From: Synechococcales cyanobacterium GL140_1_metabat_312 | GTDB taxonomy: Bacteria > Cyanobacteriota > Cyanobacteriia > Leptolyngbyales > Leptolyngbyaceae | Length of the DNA stretch: 64,000 bases | Direction of reading: 5' to 3' | Assembly: GCA_025351345.1 (NCBI GenBank) | Contig: JANXWB010000094.1 | Coordinates: forward strand, 48,955-112,954 | Shown here: piece after piece, positions 1 to 9,382 of the stretch | How positions within the stretch are numbered: the stretch's first letter is position 1 | Layout of the letters: the number at the start of each line of letters is the position of its first letter | The notes under the pieces: model-generated | Databases searched by the model: none | What the model was told of the DNA's origin: nothing | The model's input: only the letters and a program-made list of their open reading frames with translations | Position numbers and translations under genes: made by a program

Positions 1-818
1 AGTGCTAAATCGCCAAGATAGCCAAAGTGTAATGAAAGTCCAGCATTTTGGATCGCCCGCGCCAATTCCACGTCTTCCACAATTTCCGATCGCAACGCCC
101 GATGTCCGCCAACCCGATCGTAAGCACTGCGTCGAAACAACATAAATGGACCCACGGCAAACATACTGTCATTTTGCGCATCAGCAATCTCAGCGGGCTG
201 AAACGCCAAGGCAAACATACTGGCGACAATAGGTTGAGCAATCCACTCGCCCAGACAGCCACAAACAATGGTCGGCCAGCCCGTTAGTAGATCCCACTGA
301 TTAGTCTTAGCTGCCACCACAGCGGTCTCAATTGCGCCCGGTTTAAGCTGTACATCGGCATCTATGAACAATACATAATCACCCGTTGCACGGTCCATTG
401 CCTGCGCACAAGCCCAATTTTTGCCCATCCAAATTTCGCCCGTGGGCCGATCGGTTCCCTGGATAATCTGCAATCGATCGTCACCTTCTTGGTCAAGCTT
501 TGTCAAAATATCCCAAGTGCGATCGTTAGATTGATCGTCTACAACCAAAACAGAAAGCTGCTTCGAGCCTAGAGTTGTGCTGGCTAAGACCGATCGGACA
601 CAGGCTTCAATGTTGTCAGCTTCGTTATACGCCGGAATCATTACATCTACACGATCGGAAAAATTGGGTTGCAGAGCCGATCGCATCAAGCGATATTTCG
701 ATGAATTTTGTACCACGGGAATTAATCGTCCTGCAAAAATTGAACTAACCAATCCCCCGATCGTCACCAACCCCGTACTTAATGCAATCATCGCCCAGCC
801 TAAGATCTCGCTGCCCAT
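1..818 (-). CDS. Glycosyltransferase family 2 (HpnB/CruG-like), cut by left edge
   Basis: The minus strand is open from an ATG at 818 to the window edge (272 codons read), so the C-terminus is missing. Residues 1-30 form a membrane segment. A GT-A fold follows: PAYNEADNIEACVRS near 62-76, a VVDDQSNDRTWDI region near 92-104, a metal-binding DAD at 153-155, and an acceptor-site VEDVELARAI region near 248-256. This is the arrangement of the HpnB/CruG-type family-2 transferases that act on hopanoid or carotenoid lipids at the membrane. The exact substrate cannot be read from sequence. It is divergent from rpaA, about 167 bp away. The domain call is firm; a carotenoid (myxoxanthophyll) role is only a guess. 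Confidence 0.85.
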   Translation of the reverse strand, partial: MGSEILGWAMIALSTGLVTIGGLVSSIFAGRLIPVVQNSSKYRLMRSALQPNFSDRVDVMIPAYNEADNIEACVRSVLASTTLGSKQLSVLVVDDQSNDRTWDILTKLDQEGDDRLQIIQGTDRPTGEIWMGKNWACAQAMDRATGDYVLFIDADVQLKPGAIETAVVAAKTNQWDLLTGWPTIVCGCLGEWIAQPIVASMFALAFQPAEIADAQNDSMFAVGPFMLFRRSAYDRVGGHRALRSEIVEDVELARAIQNAGLSLHFGYLGDLA

Positions 819-985
819 GGCCCGTCCCTGTTTGAAGATGAAGTCTGGTATTGTTACATGATACTGATAAATAGATTTGGCAAGTTCATTTGATTTTTCT
901 GTAAGAAAAGTAGATTTTTGATTTCAAAGTTTTCAGATAGATTTGTCATCCGTTTTTTCAGACATTTAGTAGAGCGGTTATAACA

Positions 986-1717
986 ATGCCTCGTGTACTT
1001 ATTATTGATGATGATCCTGCGATCGCAGAATTAGTGGCGGTCAACCTAGAGATGGCAGGGTATGAAGTCAGTCTGGCGGCAGATGGCATAAAAGGGCAAG
1101 CAATGGCGTTGCAAATGCAGCCTGATTTAGTGATGCTCGATTTGATGTTGCCGCGCGTGGATGGTTTTACAGTATGTCAACGACTGCGCCGCGACGAGCG
1201 AACAGGTGAGATCCCTATTTTGATGTTGACAGCATTGAGCCAGACTGAAAATAAGGTCGAGGGTTTCAATGCTGGGGCTGATGACTATATGACTAAACCG
1301 TTTGAGGTAGAAGAATTATTGGTTCGGGTGCGGGCACTGTTGAGGCGAACCGATCGAATTCCCCAAGCGGCCAAACATACTGAGATTCTAAATCATGGTC
1401 CCATGACCTTAGTCCCGGAACGTTTTGAGGCAATTTGGTTCAACCGCACCGTCAAATTAACCCATTTAGAATTTGAATTGTTGCATTGTTTGCTTCAACG
1501 CCATGGCCAAACAGTATCGCCCAGCGAAATTCTTCGAGAAGTGTGGGGCTATGATCCCGATGATGACATTGAAACAATTCGTGTCCATGTCCGCCACTTG
1601 CGAACCAAACTTGAACCAGAACCTCGCCATCCTCAATACATTAAAACTGTCTATGGTGCGGGCTATTGTCTGGAACTGCCTGCCACAGATATGATGCAAC
1701 CCCCGATCGGGAGTTAG
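986..1717 (+). CDS. rpaA: OmpR-family response regulator RpaA
   Basis: 243 residues. The receiver domain (about 3-115) has acidic D8-D10, phosphoacceptor D52 in VMLDLMLP, and K104 in YMTKPFE. A C-terminal winged helix (about 140-232) ends in a strongly conserved stretch with [20 protein letters not shown]. The DRIPQAAKH linker and this tail match my recollection of cyanobacterial RpaA, the DNA-binding output of the SasA/KaiC clock, which also affects phycobilisome energy transfer. No kinase gene is adjacent. The gene converges on chlP, with a hairpin between their 3' ends. I separate it from RpaB by the linker and tail sequences; the family assignment is certain and the paralog call is strong. 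Confidence 0.9.
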   Translation: MPRVLIIDDDPAIAELVAVNLEMAGYEVSLAADGIKGQAMALQMQPDLVMLDLMLPRVDGFTVCQRLRRDERTGEIPILMLTALSQTENKVEGFNAGADDYMTKPFEVEELLVRVRALLRRTDRIPQAAKHTEILNHGPMTLVPERFEAIWFNRTVKLTHLEFELLHCLLQRHGQTVSPSEILREVWGYDPDDDIETIRVHVRHLRTKLEPEPRHPQYIKTVYGAGYCLELPATDMMQPPIGS

Positions 1718-1745
1718 TCAGAATTAAAAAATAAATAACAAAAAC

Positions 1746-1773
1746 TGGGCGACCCATTGAATTGAATCGCCCA
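1746..1773. terminator. Shared hairpin terminator between rpaA and chlP
   Basis: A 7-bp stem, TGGGCGA (1746-1752) with TCGCCCA (1767-1773), and a 14-nt loop lie between convergent 3' ends. Read on the minus strand the stem is followed by GTTTTTG and more T-rich sequence, so it should end chlP transcripts by the intrinsic route. The plus-strand side is only AT-rich. Confidence 0.6.
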
Positions 1774-1808
1774 ACTTTATAATATGAAATTAAGAGTGAA
1801 CTTAGACC

Positions 1809-3029
1809 CTAGGGTGCAAGTGCGTTCCCACGGATCAGACTACCGATCGTCTTCGCGGTAATCTTTAACTGAGTCAATGGATTTGCCGGGACAACACGTT
1901 TGTACAAATAGCTATCAAACGTCAGCTTCTGAACATCAATATCACTACACATTTCCACAAAGGCTTCGCGGGTTGCGTCGCTGCGGTAAAACACACGCTG
2001 GAGAATGTCCAACACTAGATAGGTGATGCCGTATTCCTTATCCCAGCGCTTAATGTAGACCTTCAAATCCGCTTCAGTCGGGATTCTAGATCCATTCTCA
2101 GAAAACTCAACGATCGCTTCTGCACACATACGAGCTGATTTCGCCGCAAAGTAGATGCCTTCACCAGACGACTTCGTGACAGTTCCTGCCGCATCACCGA
2201 CAAGGGCAACCCGACCGACAACCCGGCGAGGTCTTGGATGCTCAGGAATCGGATGAGCTTCAACCCGAATAATTTTACCGCCGCGTAGCTTTTCGGCTGC
2301 ACGAGTCCGAATCCCAGCCTGAAGCTTCTTGATCTGGGCTTGGTTAGGCTTCATGGTTCCGGTTCCAACAGCAACGTGGTCATGTTTAGGAAAAACCCAA
2401 GCATAGAAGTCCGTTGATACATCGTCTCCGACATACATCTCAGCCAAATCATCGTAATACGCCATCTTGTCAGGTGGCAGCATGATCCGCTCTTGGAAGG
2501 CGATCGCATAGTTGTAATCACCCGCATCAATGGCCTTAGCAACCCGCGAGTTTGCGCCATCCGCACCCACAACTAGATCCACAACCAATTTTTTATCTAC
2601 GCCCTCGATTCCGTTGGAATGATCTGCGTAATGGAGAGTGTAAGACCCCGTACTTGTAGTCGGTAGCTCCAATTTATACATGGTGCCATTGATCAGCTTT
2701 GCACCTAAGGATGCTGCCCGAGTTCGTAAGAATTCGTCAAACACTTCACGACGGACCATACCAATGTATTCATCCTTCTTCAGTGTCTGACCAATGTCCA
2801 CCTCAACATCTGAAGGTGAAATCATCTTCATCCGGCGCACTTTACGATCGATGATGCTTTCAGGCAAATCAAATTCTTTCACCATACAAAGTGGAATCGC
2901 ACCACCGCATGGTTTCACATTGTCTAATTTGCGTTCAATTAAGAACGTCTCAATCCCAGCTTTTGCCAAGACTTCCGCCGCACAGGATCCAGCCGGACCT
3001 CCACCCACAACAGCTACGCGTAGTGCCAA
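1809..3029 (-). CDS. chlP: Geranylgeranyl reductase ChlP
   Basis: 406 residues, the normal length for the cyanobacterial/plastid enzyme. It reduces the geranylgeranyl chain (free diphosphate or attached to chlorophyll) to phytyl for chlorophyll a, phylloquinone and tocopherol, using NADPH and FAD. The N-terminus has the Rossmann motif VVGGGPAGSCAAEVL (about 7-21), followed by the conserved KPCGGAIP segment (about 40). The FAD-ribityl motif VGDAAGTVTKSSGEGIYFAA lies near 275-295. The ATG start places the flavin motif at the very N-terminus, as in homologs. It is transcribed alone. MenC-MenE encoded 30 kb away feeds the same phylloquinone pathway that uses phytyl chains. Confidence 0.95.
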   Translation of the reverse strand: MALRVAVVGGGPAGSCAAEVLAKAGIETFLIERKLDNVKPCGGAIPLCMVKEFDLPESIIDRKVRRMKMISPSDVEVDIGQTLKKDEYIGMVRREVFDEFLRTRAASLGAKLINGTMYKLELPTTSTGSYTLHYADHSNGIEGVDKKLVVDLVVGADGANSRVAKAIDAGDYNYAIAFQERIMLPPDKMAYYDDLAEMYVGDDVSTDFYAWVFPKHDHVAVGTGTMKPNQAQIKKLQAGIRTRAAEKLRGGKIIRVEAHPIPEHPRPRRVVGRVALVGDAAGTVTKSSGEGIYFAAKSARMCAEAIVEFSENGSRIPTEADLKVYIKRWDKEYGITYLVLDILQRVFYRSDATREAFVEMCSDIDVQKLTFDSYLYKRVVPANPLTQLKITAKTIGSLIRGNALAP

Positions 3030-3547
3030 AGCCCTATCTCCAAATAACGTCTAGAACTTACAGATGCGATCGTAGCATGGAGAATTTGGTCGCTGAGTGT
3101 GTGCTATGCAAAGTTGCAACAGAGCTTAACATCAGAACTACCACGCATTGAAAGACTCGGTACAGCGAAAAGCTCCAGAAATTTTAACAATTGAATAATG
3201 CCCGAACAACAATGTCCGAAGATTTAAATTTCTTACCATAAAGTATTCACTACCTTCAGACTCACTCTTTAGTTGTACCTATTTCCTATAAAAAATCAGA
3301 TATATCTCCACAGGGGATGAGAGATATGGTTACCTCTATAGATTTTCGGTCTTTTTTCAATAAGTTTTTCAATAAGTATTGAGAAGTTTCTGGCAATTTT
3401 CCGGATTCTATAAAGTTAAAGTGAAGGGCGGTTTATGAAGCCATTACAAATTCAGCAAACATAGTGAGCATGAGTGTCAATCCACTTGCCGCTATGGACC
3501 ACTCAGGCAATAAATTGCTCTATATAAATAATTTTAGGCGGCTCATC
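3030..3547. other. Spacer upstream of chlP
   Basis: About 0.5 kb, AT-rich, holding the divergent promoter regions of chlP and the small gene at 3548. I see a short direct repeat of TTTTTCAATAAG near 3352-3380 and no convincing gene. An in-frame extension of the small gene back to 3464 is possible but has no good ribosome site. Confidence 0.4.
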
Positions 3548-3754
3548 ATGAATGCGACTTTACAAGTCATCTATAGAATCAGTATGTTAGTTCCCATTGG
3601 ATTCTACGCATCTCAGGTCATCGGAATGGAACCCCAGGTTCAGGTCCAAGTCCCAAAGCCTAGCGAAATTACTGCCTTGGAATCACCAAAAGACATCTTT
3701 GTACCCCAACCCAATCACCCGCCTCTGTTCACCCGAGGGTCGGGCACGCGATAA
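3548..3754 (+). CDS. Small secreted or membrane-anchored protein, unknown
   Basis: 68 residues from the ATG at 3548, chosen because AGGCGG lies 6 nt upstream and because this start places a hydrophobic segment (LQVIYRISMLVPIGFYASQVIG) at the N-terminus. The remainder is Pro/Gln/Val-rich (QVQVQVPKPS, then PQPNHPPLF) with no catalytic motif. An upstream start at 3464 would add 28 residues and bury the hydrophobic segment. I do not recognise a family. It may be a short envelope protein or a non-coding ORF. Confidence 0.4.
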   Translation: MNATLQVIYRISMLVPIGFYASQVIGMEPQVQVQVPKPSEITALESPKDIFVPQPNHPPLFTRGSGTR

Positions 3755-3877
3755 TGATTAAAGCTAATAACAGCTACAAGCTAGTGCAGCAGATGTACAT
3801 CGTTAGATCTGTATATCGTCCATCGATCCGTCTAAGCTTTAGAGTAGACAAGGCAAAGATGTGTAAGAGGCGATTTG

Positions 3878-4555
3878 ATGACGGTGAATCCACACGACTA
3901 TGCCAATATCGATTTGGCCCCTCTAATTGACCATTCTCTCCTGAGTCCTAGTGCGATCGGATTGCAGGTGGAGCAATTTTGCAATGAAGCCGATTTGCGT
4001 GGGTTTGCAGCAGTCTGTGTCCCGCCTTGTCATGTTAAGAAGGCCGTTGAACTATTGCATAACAAAAAGCCAAAGGTTTGCACGGTGATTGGGTTTCCGA
4101 CAGGATTTTCAACGAGTTCCACGAAACTTTATGAAGCCCTTGAAGCGGCAGAATTTGGGGCGACGGAATTGGATGTGGTGATTAATATTGGTTGGCTCAA
4201 AGAAGGACGATCGGATGATGTACATCGAGAAATCGCTCAAATTTGTGAGGAAACAGGATGCACTGTTAAAGCGATTCTGGAAATGGCGCTGCTGACGGAC
4301 GGGGAAAAACGTCTAGCGGCAGAGCTGGCTATGGATGCAGGAGCGGCCTTTTTGAAAACCAGCACGGGTTGGGTTGGCGGAGCAACAGTAGAGGATGTGC
4401 GGATTCTGAAGGAAATTAGTCGCGATCGAGTTGGAATCAAGGCATCGGGGGGGATTCGGACTCTGGAAAAAGCAATGGAATTAGTATTGGCCGGGGCGAC
4501 GCGAATTGGAACGTCTCGGGGGATGGAATTGCTGAAGGCTCAGAGTGGGCGATAA
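3878..4555 (+). CDS. deoC: Deoxyribose-phosphate aldolase
   Basis: About 225 residues, class I aldolase of the DeoC family. It cleaves 2-deoxyribose-5-phosphate to glyceraldehyde-3-phosphate and acetaldehyde in deoxynucleoside catabolism. Visible landmarks are LIDHSLLSP near the N-terminus, [12 protein letters not shown], the Schiff-base lysine in [11 protein letters not shown], and the second lysine in [10 protein letters not shown]. The ATG at 3878 is preferred to a TTG three bases earlier because AAGAGG lies 7 nt upstream of it. recO follows 70 bp downstream on the same strand. Confidence 0.95.
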   Translation: MTVNPHDYANIDLAPLIDHSLLSPSAIGLQVEQFCNEADLRGFAAVCVPPCHVKKAVELLHNKKPKVCTVIGFPTGFSTSSTKLYEALEAAEFGATELDVVINIGWLKEGRSDDVHREIAQICEETGCTVKAILEMALLTDGEKRLAAELAMDAGAAFLKTSTGWVGGATVEDVRILKEISRDRVGIKASGGIRTLEKAMELVLAGATRIGTSRGMELLKAQSGR

Positions 4556-4625
4556 TTTTAGTAGACGAGAATTCTAGGTAACTCTTAGGTAACTCTATGG
4601 GCACTATCTCAATGAACAGCAGCTT

Positions 4626-5543
4626 ATGAATAACGATCGGGATGAACGGAACGCCCGAACCTACCGCGTTACCGGAATTAATCTTCGTAGTAAGCCGTCC
4701 GGTGAGGCCGATCGGATGATGACGATTTTGACAAAGGAAGCCGGGTTGATTCGGGTGATTGCCCCCAGTGCGCGGAAGCAAAAGTCCAGCCTATCGGGCC
4801 GCAGTTCATTATTTGTGGTGAACGACTTGCTGATTGCGCGGGGAAAATCTATGGACAAAATAACCCAGGCCGACTCGCTTGAATCGTTTCCAAAACTAGC
4901 CCTCGATATTCGTAAACTGACCGCCAGCCAATACTTAGCCGAACTCGCCCTCCAGCAAGCCCAGAGCGATCAATCTCAGGAAGGGCTGTTTTATCTTTTA
5001 ATGGAACATCTACACCGATTACAAGCCTCAGAACCCGGAGAAATCTTGGCTCGGTTGACCCATGCGATATATCAGCTTTTAGCGATCGCTGGCGTTGCGC
5101 CGCAGATGTATCGTTGTTGTTTAAGTGGGGAAATTCTAGAGCCGGAAGTGGGAAATCCGGTATGGCGAGTGGGATTTAGTGTCGAGGCGGGGGGGGCAGT
5201 GACCTTAGCAGCATTGGCGGCTTGGCGATCGGAGCAGCAGGGTGAACCCTCCGAAGACGATCGGGAAATAGCGTCGGGGGCAGTTACTCGGGTTGCAGAA
5301 CGTGCGGTGAGGCTATACGGTGCTAAACCGACCTCTCGGCCCATTCAACTTGGCGCTATTCAAATGACGCTGATGCAGCAACTGTCAGGAAAAGAGTTGC
5401 CCTATTTAGATCCAGAAACGCTTCCCCAAGGCATGAATCCCGATATGGCATGGCGATCCATTGAACGTCTTTTACGCTCCTGTGCCCACTACCATTTCGA
5501 TCGGCCCATCCGATCGGCAACATTAGTCGATCAACTATTTTAG
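4626..5543 (+). CDS. recO: DNA repair protein RecO
   Basis: 305 residues. RecO binds DNA and SSB and helps load RecA at gaps in the RecFOR pathway. The N-terminal OB fold is visible as TYRVTGINLRSKPSGEADRMMTILTKEAGLIRV (about 13-45), followed by the helical domain with YLAELALQQAQ. A Cys-rich turn (MYRCCLSGEIL, about 160) sits where many RecO proteins have a zinc site, but I count too few cysteines to be sure that metal binding is kept. It follows deoC and precedes a transporter gene on the same strand. Confidence 0.92.
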   Translation: MNNDRDERNARTYRVTGINLRSKPSGEADRMMTILTKEAGLIRVIAPSARKQKSSLSGRSSLFVVNDLLIARGKSMDKITQADSLESFPKLALDIRKLTASQYLAELALQQAQSDQSQEGLFYLLMEHLHRLQASEPGEILARLTHAIYQLLAIAGVAPQMYRCCLSGEILEPEVGNPVWRVGFSVEAGGAVTLAALAAWRSEQQGEPSEDDREIASGAVTRVAERAVRLYGAKPTSRPIQLGAIQMTLMQQLSGKELPYLDPETLPQGMNPDMAWRSIERLLRSCAHYHFDRPIRSATLVDQLF

Positions 5544-5741
5544 GAAATCAAGTCCATAATGCATATTTTGAAGTAGTTTAGAATACTTGTAATGCAGAAT
5601 CGATCGTTGATTCGTCCGACGTTGAATAAGATGCAGGTGCTAAACTATAAATAGAAATTTCCGCGCCTGAGAATCTTTTAATTCCGTAAGGTATCTCATT
5701 CGATTACATTTCATGATGATTTTCCTGCTCCACACTAGGCT

Positions 5742-7301
5742 ATGAAACCCGGCAGTATGCACAACCCTGTGTCCCCCCAACCCTCCCGAAAAACAACGCC
5801 CCCAACCCCTGGAAACCTAAATCCCCGTGGAAAACTAGCTGGGACTCAGAGTTGCCCATTGGGGGATGAATCGAAAGTTATTCCGTTTGATAAGGCCAAG
5901 GCATTGCTTCAGGATTCTTCAGACTCATCAATACATTCGTCCTCTAATAACTTAGAGAGTCAACAGCCATTACCTCTAGAAGTCGTTCCTCAGCCCGAAG
6001 TCCCGGCACAGCAAGGCTTTCTTCCAGTATTAAAAAATCGTGCTTTTTTGACGCTGTGGTCAGGTCAGGTTTTTTCGCAGTTGGCAGATAAAGTTTATTT
6101 AGTCTTAATGATTGCGCTGATTGCGTCCCGGTTTCAACAGGATGACCAACCCATTAGCGGCTGGGTATCTTCGACGATGATTGCTTCGACGATTCCGGCA
6201 ATTTTATTTGGCTCCATCGCGGGCGTGTATGTCGATCGGTGGTCTAAGAAAGGCGTTTTAGTTGCGACCAATTTGTTGCGCGGACTGTTGGTTTTTTCGC
6301 TTCCAGTCATGCTGTGGGCTGTGAAAGACTGGGCACCTTGGGGAGAAACTCCGGTAGGATTTGCCTTGATGTTGGTGGTCACGTTTTTGGTGTCTACGTT
6401 GACGCAGTTCTTTGCGCCTGCCGAACAATCAGTGATGCCACTCTTAGTAGAAAAAGAAAATCTTCTATCCGCTAATTCGCTGTACACCACTACGATGATG
6501 GCTTCGGTAATTATTGGATTTGCTGTTGGAGAACCGCTGTTGGTGTTGGCTGATCAGCTTTTTTCCGGCTTGGGTGTGATGGATTTGGGTAAGGAACTCG
6601 TGGTGGGCGGTGGTTATGCGATCGCAGGTCTTCTGCTTCTATTGCTTAAAACAGGTGAAGTCCCCGTCGATAAAACCATCGAACGGCCCCATGTATTCGC
6701 CGATATTAAAGATGGCTTGAACTACCTCAGCAAGCAGGCCCATGTTCGAGGAGCCTTGATTCAGCTGGTGATTTTATTTTCAGTGTTTGCGGCGTTGTCG
6801 GTGTTAGCGGTGCGGTTGGCAGAAGTGATGCCCGAAATCAAATCGTCACAATTTGGCTTTTTGTTGGCAGCGGGCGGTTTGGGTATGGCCATGGGGGCAA
6901 CGTTGTTGGGCAACTTTGGTCAGCGAATTTCAAACAACCGTCTTGCAATTTATGGCTCGACGGGCGTGGCGGCGGCATTATCGGCATTAGCCTTTACGTA
7001 CACTCATTTCTGGCCGTCCTTTGGCTGTTTAGCATTGGTAGGATTTTTTGCAGCGGCGATCGGGATTCCCATGCAAACCACGATTCAACAAGAAACCCCA
7101 GAAGATATGCGGGGCAAAGTGTTTGGCTTACAAAATAATGCTGTGAACATTGCCTTGAGTTTACCCTTGGTATTAGCGGGCATTGGGGAATCGGCACTGG
7201 GGTTGAAGGTCGTATTTTTATGTTTGTCAGCGATCGTACTAGCGGGCGGAGCCTTGACTTGGTATATCACCCGTGACAGCATTCGCGAGGCTGATGTTTA
7301 A
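5742..7301 (+). CDS. Major facilitator superfamily transporter
   Basis: 519 residues with about twelve hydrophobic segments from residue 98 onward. The first helix begins at FLTLWSGQVFSQLADKVYLVLMIAL, the usual opening of MFS_3/EntS-like exporters; the loop signature GVYVDRWSKKGVLV follows helix 2. The first ~95 residues are an unusual hydrophilic, Pro/Ser-rich cytoplasmic extension (PSRKTTPPTPGN and similar). Substrate is unknown. It lies 198 bp after recO and 85 bp before a GT4 gene, all on one strand, so co-transcription is possible. Confidence 0.85.
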   Translation: MKPGSMHNPVSPQPSRKTTPPTPGNLNPRGKLAGTQSCPLGDESKVIPFDKAKALLQDSSDSSIHSSSNNLESQQPLPLEVVPQPEVPAQQGFLPVLKNRAFLTLWSGQVFSQLADKVYLVLMIALIASRFQQDDQPISGWVSSTMIASTIPAILFGSIAGVYVDRWSKKGVLVATNLLRGLLVFSLPVMLWAVKDWAPWGETPVGFALMLVVTFLVSTLTQFFAPAEQSVMPLLVEKENLLSANSLYTTTMMASVIIGFAVGEPLLVLADQLFSGLGVMDLGKELVVGGGYAIAGLLLLLLKTGEVPVDKTIERPHVFADIKDGLNYLSKQAHVRGALIQLVILFSVFAALSVLAVRLAEVMPEIKSSQFGFLLAAGGLGMAMGATLLGNFGQRISNNRLAIYGSTGVAAALSALAFTYTHFWPSFGCLALVGFFAAAIGIPMQTTIQQETPEDMRGKVFGLQNNAVNIALSLPLVLAGIGESALGLKVVFLCLSAIVLAGGALTWYITRDSIREADV

Positions 7302-7386
7302 ATATTCGTTAAATGTCGCTACTCACCCATAATGGATTCAGACTCAAAGATGGCTTAAGCCAATTTAGGACATATCGGTAGAAAAT

Positions 7387-8607
7387 ATGCATATCGCTTG
7401 GTTAGGGAAAAAGTCGCCCTTTTGTGGCAATGTTACCTACGGTCGGGAAGTTACAAATTCACTCTTGGACCGCGAACATCACGTTAGCTTTTTTCATTTT
7501 TCCCAAGACGATACGGAAGAAGAGCATAGTCCTGAATTCGCCCCTAATTTTCAGGAAGTAACCATTCCGTTTTTGTTCAAATCTCAAATTTATACGCTGC
7601 CTAAGTTACGATCGAGCAAGTTACTGTATCGCGCTCTTCGACGTTTGAAGCCTGATGTGGTCCATGCCTCTCTCACGTTATCGCCCCTTGATTTTCGATT
7701 GCCAGAATTGTGTGAAGACTTAGATGTGCCGTTGGTTGCGACCTTTCATCCGGCCTTTGATAATCAAGTCCGAAACTGGGCTTCGGGAACTCAGTATTTG
7801 ATGTACCAGCTTTATGCGCCAGCGCTGGCGCATTACGATCGGGTCATTGTTTTTTCGTATTTACAGAAAGATTTATTAATTAAGTTAGGCGTAGGGAGCG
7901 ATCGGATTGCCGTAATCCCTAATGGCGTTGATGTGGATAAATATTGCCCAAGTCCGATTCCGAAAAAAGACATGGCGATGCGACAAGCGTGGGGCAGCGA
8001 TCGCATTTTTGTATATCAAGGTCGTATTGCGCCAGAAAAAAATGTTGAAGCGCTACTGAAGGCGTGGAAATCAGCAAATATGGGGGCGGACAGTCGGTTG
8101 TTGATGGTGGGAAGTGGGCCATTGTTGCCATCATTAAAGGCGCAGTATGGTGAGGATATTGGAGTGGAATGGCTAGGATTTGTGGCGGAGGAAAGTCGGC
8201 GGATTGAGATTTTGCGCAGTGCGGATGTGTATATTTTGCCGTCGCTGGTGGAAGGATTATCGCTGTCACTCCTCGAAGCCATGGCTTGCGGATTGGCTTG
8301 TATTGCCACGGATGCAGGGGCTGATGGTGAGGTATTAGAGCAAGGTGCGGGGGTTATTATGCGGACTAATCAGTCTGTGGCGACTCAGTTGCAAACATTG
8401 CTACCGTTGTTTCGCGACCATCCAGAATTGACGAAATTGTTGGGCCAGAAGGCTCGCGATCGAGTTTTGGAACGGTATACCTTGAGCCAAAATATTACGG
8501 AGGTGGAGGCGCTATATGCGGAGGTCTGTCACCAGGGCAAGATGGCTCCAGTGGAAAGTAGTCTTCGGGCTTCGTTTGGGTTAACCAAAGGGCTGAGTTC
8601 TCGATAG
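7387..8607 (+). CDS. Glycosyltransferase family 4
   Basis: 406 residues, two-domain GT-B fold. The N-terminal half has KKSPFCGNVTYGREV and DVVHASLTLSP; the linker has VIPNGVDVDKY; the nucleotide-sugar domain has YQGRIAPEKNVEALLKAW, then the acidic ExxxxxxxE region in LPSLVEGLSLSLLEAMACG (about 280-300). This matches the retaining GT4 enzymes that transfer sugars or sugar phosphates to lipids. Some cyanobacterial relatives make glycolipids, but the acceptor cannot be inferred here. It follows the MFS gene closely. Confidence 0.88.
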   Translation: MHIAWLGKKSPFCGNVTYGREVTNSLLDREHHVSFFHFSQDDTEEEHSPEFAPNFQEVTIPFLFKSQIYTLPKLRSSKLLYRALRRLKPDVVHASLTLSPLDFRLPELCEDLDVPLVATFHPAFDNQVRNWASGTQYLMYQLYAPALAHYDRVIVFSYLQKDLLIKLGVGSDRIAVIPNGVDVDKYCPSPIPKKDMAMRQAWGSDRIFVYQGRIAPEKNVEALLKAWKSANMGADSRLLMVGSGPLLPSLKAQYGEDIGVEWLGFVAEESRRIEILRSADVYILPSLVEGLSLSLLEAMACGLACIATDAGADGEVLEQGAGVIMRTNQSVATQLQTLLPLFRDHPELTKLLGQKARDRVLERYTLSQNITEVEALYAEVCHQGKMAPVESSLRASFGLTKGLSSR

Positions 8608-8643
8608 AAATTTCGACAGACTATCAAATTTCGACAGACTATC
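8608..8643. repeat. Exact 18-bp tandem repeat, two copies
   Basis: The unit AAATTTCGACAGACTATC occurs twice back to back immediately after the GT4 stop codon. It has no hairpin potential of note. Confidence 0.8.
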
Positions 8644-9382
8644 AATGGCAGGGACGCAACTGATCCATCAACCGATCGTCCCTGTCAACCCGATAGATCA
8701 TGCGATGTTTATCGGTAATTTGGTGTGACCAAAAGCCTGACAAAGGAGATCGAAATAATGGCAGTAGAGCGATCGTTAGGTGGGGTAGAGAAACTGCTGA
8801 TGTTTCAAGTAATCTTGAAGTTCGCTACCAAGACGCAAGTTTTGATGAACAAGTACAATTGCGAGATTACAATTGCGAGATTTGGTTGATTAAGCCATGG
8901 ATAGCTACTCCAGCGCTCGTCTGACACTATTAAAAAACAAAGTAGTCTCTACCCCCCGAAGACATTGCAAAAGTGAATCAAATTAAACGAGATTTCGATC
9001 GAGCTATGGATTTTGGTAAATTGATAACCGTCAGCAGCAAACTCGTCCGCTTCCTTACCAGCAGATTTTTATAATTCAAAAACTAGTTTAAAGGTCGATC
9101 GGAGCGAATTAATTTTATTCAGAATTAGTGTCTATACAGTTAAGAATACGATCGCTAATCTATAAACTTTAATTTCAAAATACATATCATAATAGAGAAA
9201 CTAAATAGATTTCTGGAATCGATCGATCGTAGTTTGTATCGCTGTTTTATGTATCTTAACTAGTTGATTTATAAGAAACAATAAATCAATGCCATATTCA
9301 GAATTCCTAGATAAAATATAAAAGTCACGTATAAAATGCATTCCTCTATTTTATCTCTAACCCCTTAGCCCCAACTGCAACC
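8644..9382. other. Long AT-rich spacer before the SLH beta-helix gene
   Basis: About 740 bp without a recognisable gene apart from a possible short ORF at 8758-8889. The part after 9000 is strongly AT-rich and peppered with CGATCG, and it contains the upstream region of the next gene. A 14-bp direct repeat (ACAATTGCGAGATT) lies near 8856-8883. Confidence 0.4.
8758..8889 (+). CDS. Possible 43-residue peptide, unknown
   Basis: A short ORF whose ATG at 8758 is preceded by a good ribosome site, AAAGGAG, with 9 nt spacing. It begins MAVERSLGGVEKLL and ends in TIARFG. The end overlaps the 14-bp direct repeat. The strong ribosome site is the only argument; there is no recognisable domain, and it may be a remnant or chance. 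Confidence 0.2.
   Translation: MAVERSLGGVEKLLMFQVILKFATKTQVLMNKYNCEITIARFG

Noticed and set aside
5742..6030. Possible separate small gene before the MFS transporter
   Set aside because: The frame is continuous with the transporter and there is no second ribosome site near the first helix, so it is better seen as an N-terminal extension.
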